From: Rickettsia typhi
Lineage (GTDB): Bacteria; Pseudomonadota; Alphaproteobacteria; Rickettsiales; UBA1997
DNA: 39,773 nt
Direction of reading: 5' to 3'
NCBI GenBank assembly: GCA_945862535.1
Contig: CAMAYG010000014.1
Coordinates: forward strand, 1 to 39,773
Shown here: positions 8,394 to 17,486 of the stretch, piece by piece
Layout: the number at the start of each line of letters is the position of its first letter
Position numbering within the stretch: the first letter of the stretch is position 1
Translations under genes and position numbers: made by a program
The notes under the pieces: model-generated
Databases searched by the model: none
What the model was told of the DNA's origin: nothing
The model's input: only the letters and a program-made list of their open reading frames with translations

Positions 8394-9898
8394 CTATTAA
8401 ACATATTATCGTTCAGGCTGGCGGTCTTGGAACTAGATTAGAAGCATTAACAACAAATAAACCAAAATGCCTTGTTTCTGTTAACAACCTGCCGATAATT
8501 TTTTACTTATTTAATCAATTTCCCAAGGCAAAGTTTTATATTATTGCCGACTATAAATCCGATGTTCTTGAAAAATATTTAACAACCTTTGCTACAAATA
8601 TCGACTTCTGTATTGAAAAAACCAATTTCAAAGGTACAAGCTCTGGAATTGCTAATATGGCAAGAAAGATAGAAAATAACCCTTCGGTAATGTTAATTTG
8701 GAGCGATTTAATCTTAGATGATTCTTTTTTATTACAAAATAAGGAAGAAAATTATGTTGGAATATCTGTAGATTTCGAGTGTCGATGGTCTTTTATCAAT
8801 AATCAATTCATTAAAAATAACTCAAAAGAAAACGGAGTTGCTGGTTTATTTTTATTTAAAAACAAACAAATTCTTCATAATGTCCCAGAAAATAGTGAAT
8901 TTGTTGCATGGCTTGCTAATCAAAATATAGATTTTAATAGATTGGAGCTACTTAATGCTAAGGAAATAGGGACAATAAACTCCTACGATAGTGCTAAAAA
9001 GAGTAATAAAAAATGCCGACCTTTTAATGAGATTAATTTTTATCCAAAATATGTTGAAAAAATACCACTTAGTGAATACGGCAAAGACATCGCTCTTAAA
9101 GAAACAAGCTGGTATAAGCATGTATCAGGCTATGGCTTTAGCCATATTCCTAAAATATACAGATACGAGCCTTTACGAATAGAAAAAATAATAGGAAAAA
9201 ATATTTATGAATATCAAAATTTTTCTGATTATCAAAAAGAACAAATTTTAAAAAAGATTATTAAAAAATTAAACGATTTACATAATCTAGACAATGAAAA
9301 AATTGCCGTAGAATCTGATTGTATCAATAACTACCTCGAAAAGACATTTGAAAGAATGTCTGTAGTTAAAAATTTAATTCCGTTCGCAAATCAAAAAGAA
9401 ATTGTCATTAATGGTAAAAAATATAAAAATGCTCTTTTTTTTAAAGATGAAATTTATGCAAAAATAATCAAACATATTCCCAATAAATTTCATATTATTC
9501 ACGGCGATCCAACATTTTCAAATATTATTCTAAGAGATGAAGATGTTGATCCTGTTTTTATAGATCCTCGAGGTTATTTTGGCAGTAGCTTAATTTACGG
9601 TGATCGTGATTACGATTTTGCAAAGCTTTATTACTCTATTATTGGCAATTATGATCAATTCAACAATCATAATTTTTCTTTAGATATTAGGGAAGCGGAA
9701 GTTTTTTTACATATTAACTCTAACAACTGGTCTCAGTTAGAAAGTTTTTTCTTTAACGAATGCGGTAGCAGTATAGAAAAAATCAAACTGCTACATTCTT
9801 TAATATGGTTATCATTATGCACCTATGCTTGGGATGATTACGATTCAATTTGTGCAAGTTTTTATAACGGACTAACCTATCTAAATGAATTAATTTAA
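8390..9898 (+). CDS. Fusion of sugar nucleotidyltransferase and APH/choline-kinase-like phosphotransferase
   Basis: Bifunctional protein of 502 residues. Residues 1-~210 form an NTP-transferase domain: IIVQAGGLGTRL (8-17), KPKCL with Lys26, and an acidic WSDLILDD segment (104-111) for metal binding. Residues ~235-502 form an aminoglycoside phosphotransferase/choline-kinase-like domain: the HGDPTFSNI catalytic motif (His371, Asp373, Asn378) and IDPRG with the metal Asp392. Such a pair would phosphorylate a small alcohol or sugar and activate it as an NDP- or CDP-conjugate, as LicA and LicC do separately for choline. The actual substrate is not clear. ATGA overlaps at 8390-8393 with the previous gene; the HAD phosphatase follows 11 bp downstream. 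Confidence 0.82.
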   Translation: MTIKHIIVQAGGLGTRLEALTTNKPKCLVSVNNLPIIFYLFNQFPKAKFYIIADYKSDVLEKYLTTFATNIDFCIEKTNFKGTSSGIANMARKIENNPSVMLIWSDLILDDSFLLQNKEENYVGISVDFECRWSFINNQFIKNNSKENGVAGLFLFKNKQILHNVPENSEFVAWLANQNIDFNRLELLNAKEIGTINSYDSAKKSNKKCRPFNEINFYPKYVEKIPLSEYGKDIALKETSWYKHVSGYGFSHIPKIYRYEPLRIEKIIGKNIYEYQNFSDYQKEQILKKIIKKLNDLHNLDNEKIAVESDCINNYLEKTFERMSVVKNLIPFANQKEIVINGKKYKNALFFKDEIYAKIIKHIPNKFHIIHGDPTFSNIILRDEDVDPVFIDPRGYFGSSLIYGDRDYDFAKLYYSIIGNYDQFNNHNFSLDIREAEVFLHINSNNWSQLESFFFNECGSSIEKIKLLHSLIWLSLCTYAWDDYDSICASFYNGLTYLNELI

Positions 9899-9909
9899 CA
9901 ATTTACAAA

Positions 9910-10284
9910 ATGCAGACAATTACATTATCGGATTTATCAAAAACTTGGATTTTTGATGTCGATGGCACACTTGTTAAACACAACGGCCACCTTGAGGGAA
10001 AAGAGGAGTTGCTAAGTGGAGTAGAGGATTTTTTTAAGAATCATATTAGAAAATGTGATACAGTCATATTATTAACCTCAAGAGATGCAATTTACATCAA
10101 TCAGCTTAAATTGTTTCTTAAGGAAAACGAGATCCGCTTTGATTATATAATTTGCAATTTACCTCATGGAGAAAGAATAATGGTTAACGATAAAAAACCA
10201 TCTGGCTTAGAAACAGCATTTGCTATAAACAAAATTCGAGACTGCGACTTAAATATAAACATTAATATCGACAACAAACTATGA
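9910..10284 (+). CDS. Small HAD-family phosphatase
   Basis: A 124-residue minimal HAD hydrolase. Motif I is WIFDVDGTLV (nucleophile and acid Asp), motif II is LLTSRD, and the C-terminal acidic motif is represented by MVNDKKPSG. No cap domain is seen, and the length is near the lower limit for the superfamily. Next to a nucleotidyltransferase-kinase fusion, it probably removes a phosphate from a bisphosphorylated or monophosphorylated precursor, as GmhB does in the heptose pathway, but this is inference. The stop overlaps the next start (ATGA at 10281-10284). Confidence 0.72.
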   Translation: MQTITLSDLSKTWIFDVDGTLVKHNGHLEGKEELLSGVEDFFKNHIRKCDTVILLTSRDAIYINQLKLFLKENEIRFDYIICNLPHGERIMVNDKKPSGLETAFAINKIRDCDLNININIDNKL

Positions 10285-11321
10285 GATTAATTAACAAAGT
10301 AACAAGAGAAATTATAAGAATTATCAATCAATTTCTTAAAATAATAAATTGCAATTATCGAATAGTAAAAAATTATGCCCCTATAATAGAGAATATTAGC
10401 GACACAGAAAAACTTAACGACATTATTGGCAAGCATAGTGACTACTGGATAATAATGCCCCTTAGTGCATTTGGTGATTCGTTGGTAGTGTTTAAATTAA
10501 TCAAAAAATTTAAGGAAGAAAGAGGGGGAAGGGTATTAATTTTATCAAATGAAGAAAGAATATTGCAACTAGCAAAAATGTTTGATTCTATAGATAAATC
10601 AATATTAATCACTAATAATGACTTCAGTGATAATATTTTTACTGGCGCATTAACAAAAATTGTTATTGGTAAGTTATTTGCAACTCATTTTTATATTAAT
10701 TTTATTTTCAATAAAACTAGTAGCAATATGTTAACAAGGGCAAGAGCTTTCCTAGAGATTAACAATGAAACATATGGAGAATCGCCAATCTTTTCTAAAG
10801 AATCACGTGATTTTGCAAAAGAATTCATTGAAAATAATAACATGAAAGATGATAAAATAATATTGATAACCCCCTTTGCAACAACGATGAACGATAAATC
10901 ATTAAAAGTAAATTTTTGGAATGAATTAGCAATAAAATTAGAAAAAAATGGCTATAAAGTTGTTTTTAACAGCCATAAAGATTCAAAAATTAGTAATGAT
11001 TTTATTAAATTTATGCCTAATATCGAAATAATTACAGCTTTTTCATCTCTCTGTCATTGTGTTATTGGATTCAGGTCTGGGATATTAGATGTAATAAGGG
11101 ATGGTAGTGATGTTAGAATGATTGCTATATACAACTTAGATCATTGCACTTCAATGCTTTATCAAGATTTCGATGTCGATAAAAATAAAAGTCCTATTGA
11201 AAATTACATTAACTGCTGTTCTCTTAACACAATGTATAATAAAAACAATACACTTGAGTTAATTTACCAAGGAGATGAAGAAGCTTTTAAAGCAGAACTT
11301 CTTGGTTATTTTTTAACATAA
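10281..11321 (+). CDS. GT9/heptosyltransferase-like glycosyltransferase (tentative)
   Basis: A 346-residue protein of the cluster with a GT-B look. The SAFGDSLVVFKLIKKFK stretch (about residues 62-78) resembles the GD(A/S)L...PL entry of GT9 proteins. The middle (KIILITPFATTMNDKSLKVNFWNELAIKLEKNGYKVVF, about 193-230) resembles the nucleotide-sugar half of heptosyltransferases, and HCVIGFRSGILDVI resembles the family's 'S.GP.HLA'-like loop in a diverged form. A short N-terminal basic/hydrophobic stretch may tether it to the membrane. It could also belong to an unnamed family close to GT9. Starts at an ATGA overlap with the HAD gene. Confidence 0.5.
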   Translation: MRLINKVTREIIRIINQFLKIINCNYRIVKNYAPIIENISDTEKLNDIIGKHSDYWIIMPLSAFGDSLVVFKLIKKFKEERGGRVLILSNEERILQLAKMFDSIDKSILITNNDFSDNIFTGALTKIVIGKLFATHFYINFIFNKTSSNMLTRARAFLEINNETYGESPIFSKESRDFAKEFIENNNMKDDKIILITPFATTMNDKSLKVNFWNELAIKLEKNGYKVVFNSHKDSKISNDFIKFMPNIEIITAFSSLCHCVIGFRSGILDVIRDGSDVRMIAIYNLDHCTSMLYQDFDVDKNKSPIENYINCCSLNTMYNKNNTLELIYQGDEEAFKAELLGYFLT

Positions 11322-11355
11322 ATAATTTACTAAATCTTAACCTGGACAATAAATA

Positions 11356-12495
11356 ATGGCAAAAATTCCGTTTCTTGACTTAAAAAGAATTAATGCTAAA
11401 TATCGGCAAGAATTACAAGATTCTTGTGCTAAGGTAATTAATTCTGGCTGGTATATTTTGGGGCAAGAAGTTGCAAAATTTGAGGAAGAATTTGCTAAAT
11501 ATTGCGGTAGCCGATATTGCTTTGGGGTGGCTAATGGTCTCGATGCCTTAATATTAATCTTTCGAGCCTTTAAAGAATTAAATAAGATTAGCGATGGTGA
11601 CGAGGTAATCGTCCCTGCTAACACCTATATCGCTTCGATTATGGCAATTACTGCCAATAATTTAGTGCCAATTCTGGTCGAGCCAGATATTAATAGTTAC
11701 AACCTCGATCCACAGCTGATAGAAGCCAAAATTAGCAAGAAAACCAAGGCGATATTGGCAGTTCATCTTTATGGCAGAATTGCCGATATGCAATCAATTA
11801 ACAATATTGCCAAAAAGCATAATTTACTAGTTGTTGAAGATGCAGCACAAGCTCATGGAGCAATGCTAAAAGGCATTAGAGCTGGCAATTGGTCTGATGC
11901 TTGTGGCTTTAGTTTTTACCCCGGGAAAAATTTGGGAGCAATTGGCGATGGTGGTGCAGTTTGCACTAATTCACAAGAATTAGCCGAAGTGATTTTAGCC
12001 CTAAGAAATTATGGCTCGAAGGTTAAATATCAAAATATTTATTTGGGATATAATTCTCGCCTCGACGAAATTCAGGCCTCGATGCTTGCGGTAAAATTAC
12101 AGCATCTCGATTTAGAAAATAGCCAAAGAAGAATAATTGCCAATTTTTATTGTCAAGAAATCAGTAACCCAAATATTATTTTGCCAAAAATGCCTCTTGA
12201 TCCTTTAGAATCGGTATGGCATCTTTTTGTTGTTCGTTGTAATAACAGAGAGCAATTGCAACAATTTTTAAAAAGCCGAGGGGTTGAAACAATGATCCAC
12301 TACCCTGTCGCACCGCATCAGCAAAATTGCTATAATTATGGCAATTATCACTGGCAAGAACTTTCACTACCAATCACCGAAGCGATTCATCAGCAAGTGT
12401 TGAGTCTGCCAATTTACCCATATTTTAGCTTGGAAGAGGCAAAAATTGTTGCCGATGCAGTTAACGATTTTCCTAATGAGTGGGTAAAAAGTTAA
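11356..12495 (+). CDS. fdtB: DegT/DnrJ/EryC1 sugar aminotransferase, FdtB/QdtB-like
   Basis: PLP-dependent transaminase of 379 residues, the usual length, that places an amino group on a keto-sugar nucleotide. It shows [17 protein letters not shown] at the start, [31 protein letters not shown], the PLP-ring aspartate in [11 protein letters not shown] (Asp162) and the Schiff-base lysine in [15 protein letters not shown] (Lys191), and NSRLDEIQA. This whole pattern is that of the dTDP-3-amino-3,6-dideoxyhexose transaminases that work with FdtA/QdtA. Together with the 7502 gene and an acetyltransferase it would give a dTDP-3-acetamido-3,6-dideoxyhexose. The 35-bp gap upstream is the longest between adjacent genes in this part of the cluster. 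Confidence 0.88.
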   Translation: MAKIPFLDLKRINAKYRQELQDSCAKVINSGWYILGQEVAKFEEEFAKYCGSRYCFGVANGLDALILIFRAFKELNKISDGDEVIVPANTYIASIMAITANNLVPILVEPDINSYNLDPQLIEAKISKKTKAILAVHLYGRIADMQSINNIAKKHNLLVVEDAAQAHGAMLKGIRAGNWSDACGFSFYPGKNLGAIGDGGAVCTNSQELAEVILALRNYGSKVKYQNIYLGYNSRLDEIQASMLAVKLQHLDLENSQRRIIANFYCQEISNPNIILPKMPLDPLESVWHLFVVRCNNREQLQQFLKSRGVETMIHYPVAPHQQNCYNYGNYHWQELSLPITEAIHQQVLSLPIYPYFSLEEAKIVADAVNDFPNEWVKS

Positions 12496-12566
12496 TAAAA
12501 TATTTGACATTTCGATATTTATTTACATATTCAGCACATAAAACAAATCATTATTCTAACAGCATC

Positions 12567-13595
12567 ATGAAAAAGTGGACAATTCTTATAGTTAATTACA
12601 AATCAAATGTCTATCTTAAATGGCAATTTAAGATATTATACGATTTTAACGATCCTCAAGATTTTGAAGTGATCATAGTAGATAATTCTGTAGAAGAAGA
12701 GGAAAAGAACAAGCTTGAAGAGCTAAGTAAAAATTACAAGTCGACTTATCAAAATATCAAAATATTATATTTTCAACCTACCGATAAAACCGCTAGCGGT
12801 CAGCACGGACAAGGAATAGAATTTGGTAAAAAATATGCCAATTCAGAATATTTACTAGTCCAAGATCCAGACTTCTTTTGGTTAAAAAACCAATATCTCA
12901 ACCATCTAGAGCAACTTCTGCAAAATTCCGATGCCGTCGGTGCTCCATATCCAAAAAAAGTTGCCGAAGGTCATCCTTATTTTCCATCGGCATTTGGCTG
13001 TGCCTATCAATTTAGCAAAGTTAAAGATGTTTCATTTGAGCCTTATATAGATAACGATATAGAAAAATCTTGGCAAAAATACAAAGAATCTAATGCTTTT
13101 GAAAAAGGATTAGATTTTTACTACGATGTTGGCTGGATGGTAAGAAAAGCACTATCCCTACCTTCAGAAAATAAAAATTTTATATCCTTTTCGCAACTTA
13201 ATATCAAGAACGAACTATTGAATCTATTAAAATTAGAAGATTCTCATTCCTACGAAACCAATACCAGATTATATTTTTGGAATAACGAAGTAATATGTCT
13301 GCATTTATTTAGAGGCACCTTTACTGGAAAAGTTACCAAATATCAAGATCCTCAATTAACATTATCATTAAAAATTATACATATCAGGGATAAAATAGGA
13401 GAATTTATGTATAAATCAATCGGTGACAACAATACAGATCTTAATGCTATAGCTAATAAGTTACGACTTTACTTCGATTCCTTTAATGAATTTAAGAATG
13501 GTTCGCATCAAATGGTCGCAAAGAAAAGGTTTATAAAAGAAAAATTAAAAAATTCTATTAAAAAAAGATTAAGAACAATCCTTAACAGAAAATAG
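12567..13595 (+). CDS. Glycosyltransferase, family 2-like
   Basis: Predicted GT-A glycosyltransferase of 342 residues from the chosen start. The sequence begins MKKWTILIVNYKSNVYL and shows EVIIVDNS, then EYLLVQDPDFFWLKNQYL, where DPDFFW supplies the DxD-like metal-binding site, and later AVGAPYPKK. An in-frame ATG at 12480 would add 29 residues and overlap fdtB, but those residues do not fit the fold, while GT2 proteins normally start with the first beta strand, as here. The gene lacks the usual GT2 'GG.GA...G' stretch in its canonical form, so its donor type is uncertain. The C-terminus is lysine- and arginine-rich. Confidence 0.7.
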   Translation: MKKWTILIVNYKSNVYLKWQFKILYDFNDPQDFEVIIVDNSVEEEEKNKLEELSKNYKSTYQNIKILYFQPTDKTASGQHGQGIEFGKKYANSEYLLVQDPDFFWLKNQYLNHLEQLLQNSDAVGAPYPKKVAEGHPYFPSAFGCAYQFSKVKDVSFEPYIDNDIEKSWQKYKESNAFEKGLDFYYDVGWMVRKALSLPSENKNFISFSQLNIKNELLNLLKLEDSHSYETNTRLYFWNNEVICLHLFRGTFTGKVTKYQDPQLTLSLKIIHIRDKIGEFMYKSIGDNNTDLNAIANKLRLYFDSFNEFKNGSHQMVAKKRFIKEKLKNSIKKRLRTILNRK

Positions 13596-13605
13596 TAAAT
13601 AAAAA

Positions 13606-14742
13606 ATGAAACAAATTCCTCTTTTTAAAGTTTTTATCGCACCAGAAATAGATAAACCTTTGCTCGAAGTATTGCATAGCGGCTTTATCGGCGAAGGCGA
13701 GTCGGTGAAAAACTTCGAATTAAATCTTGCTAAATACATTGAGAATTCAAAATTAGCAACCGTCAATAGTGGCACATCTTCTTTGCACCTAGCTTATCAC
13801 TTATCTTTATATCGACAAAATAAGTCTTATAAAATCGATAGCGAACTAGAAATCATATCTTCGCCGATGACTTGCACTGCAACCAACACTCCAATTATTA
13901 ATAATGGTGCTAAAATCATATGGGCAGATTGCGACCCAATTACTGGTAATATCGACCCCGATTCAATTCGCAAGAAAATCACCAAGAAAACTAAGGCAAT
14001 AGTTATGATTCATTGGGGTGGCAATCCTTGTTTAATCAATGAAATAAATAAAATTGCTCAAGAATACGACATTAAAACAATCGAAGATTGTGCTCATGCT
14101 ATTGGTGCCTCTTATGATGGCAAAAAAATTGGCAACACTATTTCCGACTTTTCCTGTTTTTCATTTCAAGCAATTAAACACATAACATCCATTGATGGCG
14201 GGCTTATTACAACCAAAAAACAAGAAGATATCGAGAGAATTAAATTATTAAGATGGTTTGGAATAGATCGCGAGCCAAAAACCAAAGAAGCAATAGATTT
14301 AAGGTGTGAAATTGATGTTCCCGAGGCTGGCTATAAATTTCATATGAACAATATTTCTGCGGTCGTTGGCAATGAGAATCTTAAACATGTCGACAACATT
14401 ATATTTAAACATCGCGACAATGCTAATTTTTATAATAAGATTTTTAGCGATGCGAAAATTAGATTTGCCCCAGAAAATCATCAATCTGCTTACTGGCTAT
14501 ACACTATTCATGTTGAAAACCGCGACGAATTAATGATAAAACTTAAGGAATTTGGGATAAATAGCTCAAAAGTCCATGCAAGAAACGACACTCACTCGAT
14601 GTTTAAGGATTTTTACGACACAAACCTGCCTGGGGTAGAAGATTTTAATCGCACTCACTTGTGTATTCCTGTTGGCTGGTGGGTTGATAATCAAGATCGT
14701 CAACTTATTGCCGAAAAAGTTATAGAATTTGCCAAGAATTAA
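13606..14742 (+). CDS. DegT/DnrJ/EryC1 sugar aminotransferase, second copy (perosamine-synthase-like)
   Basis: A second PLP-dependent sugar transaminase (378 residues), only distantly related to the 11356 gene. It has IPLFKVFIAPE, GFIGEGESVKNFE, VNSGTSSLHLA, EIISSPMTCTATNTPI, the PLP aspartate in IEDCAHAIGA (Asp161), and the active Lys191 in FSFQAIKHITSIDGG. SSPMTCTATN and HWGGNP resemble enzymes that make 4-amino-4-deoxy sugars such as perosamine or its relatives. The acceptor keto sugar is not clear. The following GNAT gene overlaps it by 14 bp, so the pair probably aminates then acylates one sugar. No GDP-mannose 4,6-dehydratase lies in this window. Confidence 0.82.
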   Translation: MKQIPLFKVFIAPEIDKPLLEVLHSGFIGEGESVKNFELNLAKYIENSKLATVNSGTSSLHLAYHLSLYRQNKSYKIDSELEIISSPMTCTATNTPIINNGAKIIWADCDPITGNIDPDSIRKKITKKTKAIVMIHWGGNPCLINEINKIAQEYDIKTIEDCAHAIGASYDGKKIGNTISDFSCFSFQAIKHITSIDGGLITTKKQEDIERIKLLRWFGIDREPKTKEAIDLRCEIDVPEAGYKFHMNNISAVVGNENLKHVDNIIFKHRDNANFYNKIFSDAKIRFAPENHQSAYWLYTIHVENRDELMIKLKEFGINSSKVHARNDTHSMFKDFYDTNLPGVEDFNRTHLCIPVGWWVDNQDRQLIAEKVIEFAKN

Positions 14743-15337
14743 ATCAAAACATATGCTGGAACTCGATAAATACAGAGCAAGAATGGTCGATAGCGAAGAC
14801 CTAGTTTTTGTCAACAAATTACGATTATCGACACATGTGCAAGAAAATGTCGGTTCGCATCTTTTTACTAACGATATTTTACAAAAAAACTGGCTTGAAA
14901 ATGTTTCCAAGTCAACAAAAGACAAATATCTAATTTTTGAAACTAAAATCGCAAGCAATCACCTAGCAAAACCAGAGGAGCTGTGGCAAAAAATTGGGCT
15001 TATTCGCCTTAATGACATAGATTTTATTAATCGCTCGGTCTGTGTTGGTGGCGACATCGGATTAGAATTTATAGGCAAAGGTCATAGCAAGATTATGTAT
15101 CAAATTATCTGTAAAATCTGCTTTGAAATCTGGGGAATGAATAGGATATGGTTGCTAGTACTAGAAGGTAATATTAGAGCGAAAAATCTTTATCACAAAT
15201 TAAATTTTTATCAGGAAGGCATAATGAGAAAAGCGATATTTAAAAATGGTAAATTCGAAGATTATATTTTAATGAGTATGTTAGAAGAAGATTATTATAA
15301 AAATAACAATATTTACTCAAGTGTCGCTATGGTTTAG
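14729..15337 (+). CDS. GNAT-family acetyltransferase (amino-sugar acetylation likely)
   Basis: GNAT protein of 202 residues, the last gene of the polysaccharide cluster. RARMVDSEDLVFVNKLRL begins the fold, IGLIRLNDIDF is the central strand, FIGKGHSKIMYQIICKICFE carries the acetyl-CoA loop in the form G-K-G-H-S, and NIRAKNLYHKLNFYQEGIMRKAIFKNGKFEDYILMSML is the classic C-terminal pattern shared with RimJ/PseH-like enzymes. The 14-bp overlap with the transaminase matches the 14-bp overlap of fdtA and its GNAT; a start at Met9 (14753) without overlap is also possible. It may make the N-acyl group on the second amino sugar. Confidence 0.75.
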   Translation: MPRIKSKHMLELDKYRARMVDSEDLVFVNKLRLSTHVQENVGSHLFTNDILQKNWLENVSKSTKDKYLIFETKIASNHLAKPEELWQKIGLIRLNDIDFINRSVCVGGDIGLEFIGKGHSKIMYQIICKICFEIWGMNRIWLLVLEGNIRAKNLYHKLNFYQEGIMRKAIFKNGKFEDYILMSMLEEDYYKNNNIYSSVAMV

Positions 15338-15371
15338 AGATAGAATTGCCTTGATTTGTGGCACAGTTGTT

Positions 15372-16448
15372 TTAACTAGGTTGTTTAGCTAGGGGGTGGT
15401 ATCTTTCTAGGAAGCCCCTGAGGTCTTGGTTGCTGATATGGGTGTATATCTCGGTTGTAGCAAGCGAATTATGGCCTAATATCTCTTGTAATGTTCGTAA
15501 ATCTATGCCATTTTGTAATAGATGGGTTGCAAAAGAATGGCGAATAATATGGGGGTGAATCCTTGACGGTTCTAGCTTGGCAACAATTGCCAATTCTTTA
15601 AACATCGAGTTAACTCTATTTCTTGTAAGGGGTAAATCGGTTTTTGTTGTTAGTTTATTTTGTAGATTTTGCTGTTGTTTTTTATTGTTTATCGTTTCCT
15701 CGATCGTTTGTTTTTCTTGTTGTAAGTTAATTTCTCTTTGATTTTCGAAGGAAAATTTCTTGCGACTTGCTCGATAATTGCCAGTAAAAAGCCATTTTGA
15801 TTCACCTTGACCTAATAAATCTTTTAATTGGCGATATTTATTAATCATATTAATTGCCATTTTGCCTATTGGCACAATTCTTTCCTTATTGCCTTTACCG
15901 CGAATTAGCAAAATATTATTGTTATTACCATCAAAAACTAATGCCGATATTGGTAATTTAACCAACTCACTAATGCGGAGGCCCGTGCTATACATAACCT
16001 CTAATATTGTGGCAATTTTGATGCCGAAATCGCTTTTGTCTTTATTGGCGGTATCTAGTAATTGCAACATTTCTTTAACTGTAAGAAAATCTGGTAATTT
16101 TTTTAACTTTTTTGGCTGAGAAATTAGGCTTAATGGGTTGTTATCGATAATTTTTTCTATCCATAAGAAACGATAAAAACTACGAAAAACACTAATTTTT
16201 CTGGCAACAGAGCTAGATTTAGCCGAACCATCGTTAAATTTACTACCAACAAGTGTCGATAAATATAAGCGAATCAATGCCTCATCTACCTCTAGTAAAG
16301 ATTTTTCAGAATCTAAGCAATAATTTGCTAATAAGATTAGGTCAAAACGATAAGAATTAACGGTATTTTGCGACAAACCATCTTCGGCAATAATTTTTGC
16401 TAGATAATTATTGATTAATTTAAGATTAGATTCTTCGAGGCTTAGCAT
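15372..16448 (-). CDS. xerD: Tyrosine recombinase XerC/XerD-like
   Basis: Site-specific tyrosine recombinase used to resolve chromosome dimers at dif. All catalytic residues are visible: Arg158 (GLRISEL), Lys185 (RGKGNKER), His300 and Arg303 ([14 protein letters not shown]), His326 (LGHNS) and nucleophile Tyr335 (TEIYTH). The SAM-like N-terminal DNA-binding domain spans about 10-110. At 358 residues it is some 50 longer than typical XerC/D (about 300). The excess is a polar Lys/Gln/Asn-rich insertion at about 224-273, between the Lys and His catalytic elements. XerC and XerD cannot be firmly separated by eye, so the symbol is tentative. It is the last gene of a minus-strand unit gshB-tdh-xer and converges on the polysaccharide cluster with 34 bp between them. 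Confidence 0.88.
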   Translation of the reverse strand: MLSLEESNLKLINNYLAKIIAEDGLSQNTVNSYRFDLILLANYCLDSEKSLLEVDEALIRLYLSTLVGSKFNDGSAKSSSVARKISVFRSFYRFLWIEKIIDNNPLSLISQPKKLKKLPDFLTVKEMLQLLDTANKDKSDFGIKIATILEVMYSTGLRISELVKLPISALVFDGNNNNILLIRGKGNKERIVPIGKMAINMINKYRQLKDLLGQGESKWLFTGNYRASRKKFSFENQREINLQQEKQTIEETINNKKQQQNLQNKLTTKTDLPLTRNRVNSMFKELAIVAKLEPSRIHPHIIRHSFATHLLQNGIDLRTLQEILGHNSLATTEIYTHISNQDLRGFLERYHPLAKQPS

Positions 16449-16470
16449 TATTAGGGCAAAATCTAATTTA

Positions 16471-17481
16471 TTATATTATCTTGCCCAAGCCTTGTAACAT
16501 CGACCTTACTAGAGTGTCGAGATTGAATTTTGGTTGCCAACCCCATTGTTTTCTTGCTTCGCTATCGTCAATAGATTGAGGCCAAGAATCAGCAATTTGC
16601 TGGCGGAAATCTGGAAGATAAGTTACGGTAAAATCTGGTAAATATTTTTTAATATTTTCGGCTAATTCGGCACAAGAAAAACTAAGACCAGCAAAATTAA
16701 AATTACTAAAATTTGTTAATTTATTGGCATCCGCCTCGGCTAATTCTATTGTTCCCCGTATTGCATCTTCGATATACATCATCGGCAAAATAGTATTAGC
16801 AGATAAGAAACATTGATAAGCCTTGTGCTCTATTGCATAATTAAAAATTTCTACCGCATAATCTGTCGTGCCTCCTCCAGCCTTTGTTTTGTAGCTAATT
16901 AGCCCCGGATACCTAAGCCCCCTAACATCTACGGCAAATTTCTTACGATAATAATCGCACAGCATTTCGCCGGTTAACTTCGAGATACCGTAAATTGTTG
17001 TTGGCTCGATAATGCTTTGCTGTGGAGTGTTGATATTTGGTGTTGTTGGTCCAAAAACAGCAATTGAACTTGGGCAAATCACCTGAGAAAGGTGAAAATT
17101 TTTGGCAATTTCAAGAATGTTGATTAGGCCGTTAATGTTAATATCCCAGCACAATGAAGGGTTTTTCTCGCCACTTGCCGACAATATTGCTGCGAGATGG
17201 TAAATATCGGTAATTTGCTCTTTTTTTACCACTTCGGCAATTTCGTTGTAATTTAAGACATCTATTTTGTAGTAATTTTTAATGTTTTTTACCGAAGATT
17301 CTTGTGATTTTATAGATTCTAGGGCTTCTGGCGATTTTAAATCTGAGCTTATAACAGAATCTATGCCGTATCGCAAAATTAGAGCTTCGACTAAATCTGT
17401 GCCAATTTGCCCCAAGGCACCAGTAACTAAGATTTTCTTTTGATAATTATTTGTTTTGCTAAAATTTTGCTGATTCTGCAT
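16471..17481 (-). CDS. L-threonine 3-dehydrogenase, short-chain (SDR) type
   Basis: NAD-dependent enzyme of the extended SDR family that oxidises L-threonine to 2-amino-3-oxobutyrate. It has the Rossmann motif TGALGQIG (20-27), [13 protein letters not shown], and the catalytic Tyr164-x3-Lys168 (YGISK). It also carries the signature region [25 protein letters not shown] and [16 protein letters not shown], which distinguishes the epimerase-like threonine dehydrogenases from other NAD epimerases. It is unrelated to the zinc alcohol-dehydrogenase type Tdh of E. coli. The partner kbl (2-amino-3-ketobutyrate ligase) is not in this window. It lies 5 bp downstream of gshB and 22 bp upstream of the recombinase, forming a unit on the minus strand. 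A NAD-sugar epimerase is less likely. Confidence 0.85.
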   Translation of the reverse strand: MQNQQNFSKTNNYQKKILVTGALGQIGTDLVEALILRYGIDSVISSDLKSPEALESIKSQESSVKNIKNYYKIDVLNYNEIAEVVKKEQITDIYHLAAILSASGEKNPSLCWDININGLINILEIAKNFHLSQVICPSSIAVFGPTTPNINTPQQSIIEPTTIYGISKLTGEMLCDYYRKKFAVDVRGLRYPGLISYKTKAGGGTTDYAVEIFNYAIEHKAYQCFLSANTILPMMYIEDAIRGTIELAEADANKLTNFSNFNFAGLSFSCAELAENIKKYLPDFTVTYLPDFRQQIADSWPQSIDDSEARKQWGWQPKFNLDTLVRSMLQGLGKII

Positions 17482-17486
17482 TTTAT

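Noticed and set aside
12480-12566. Start of the GT2 gene at 12480.
   Set aside because: The added 29 residues overlap fdtB and precede the normal GT2 first strand.
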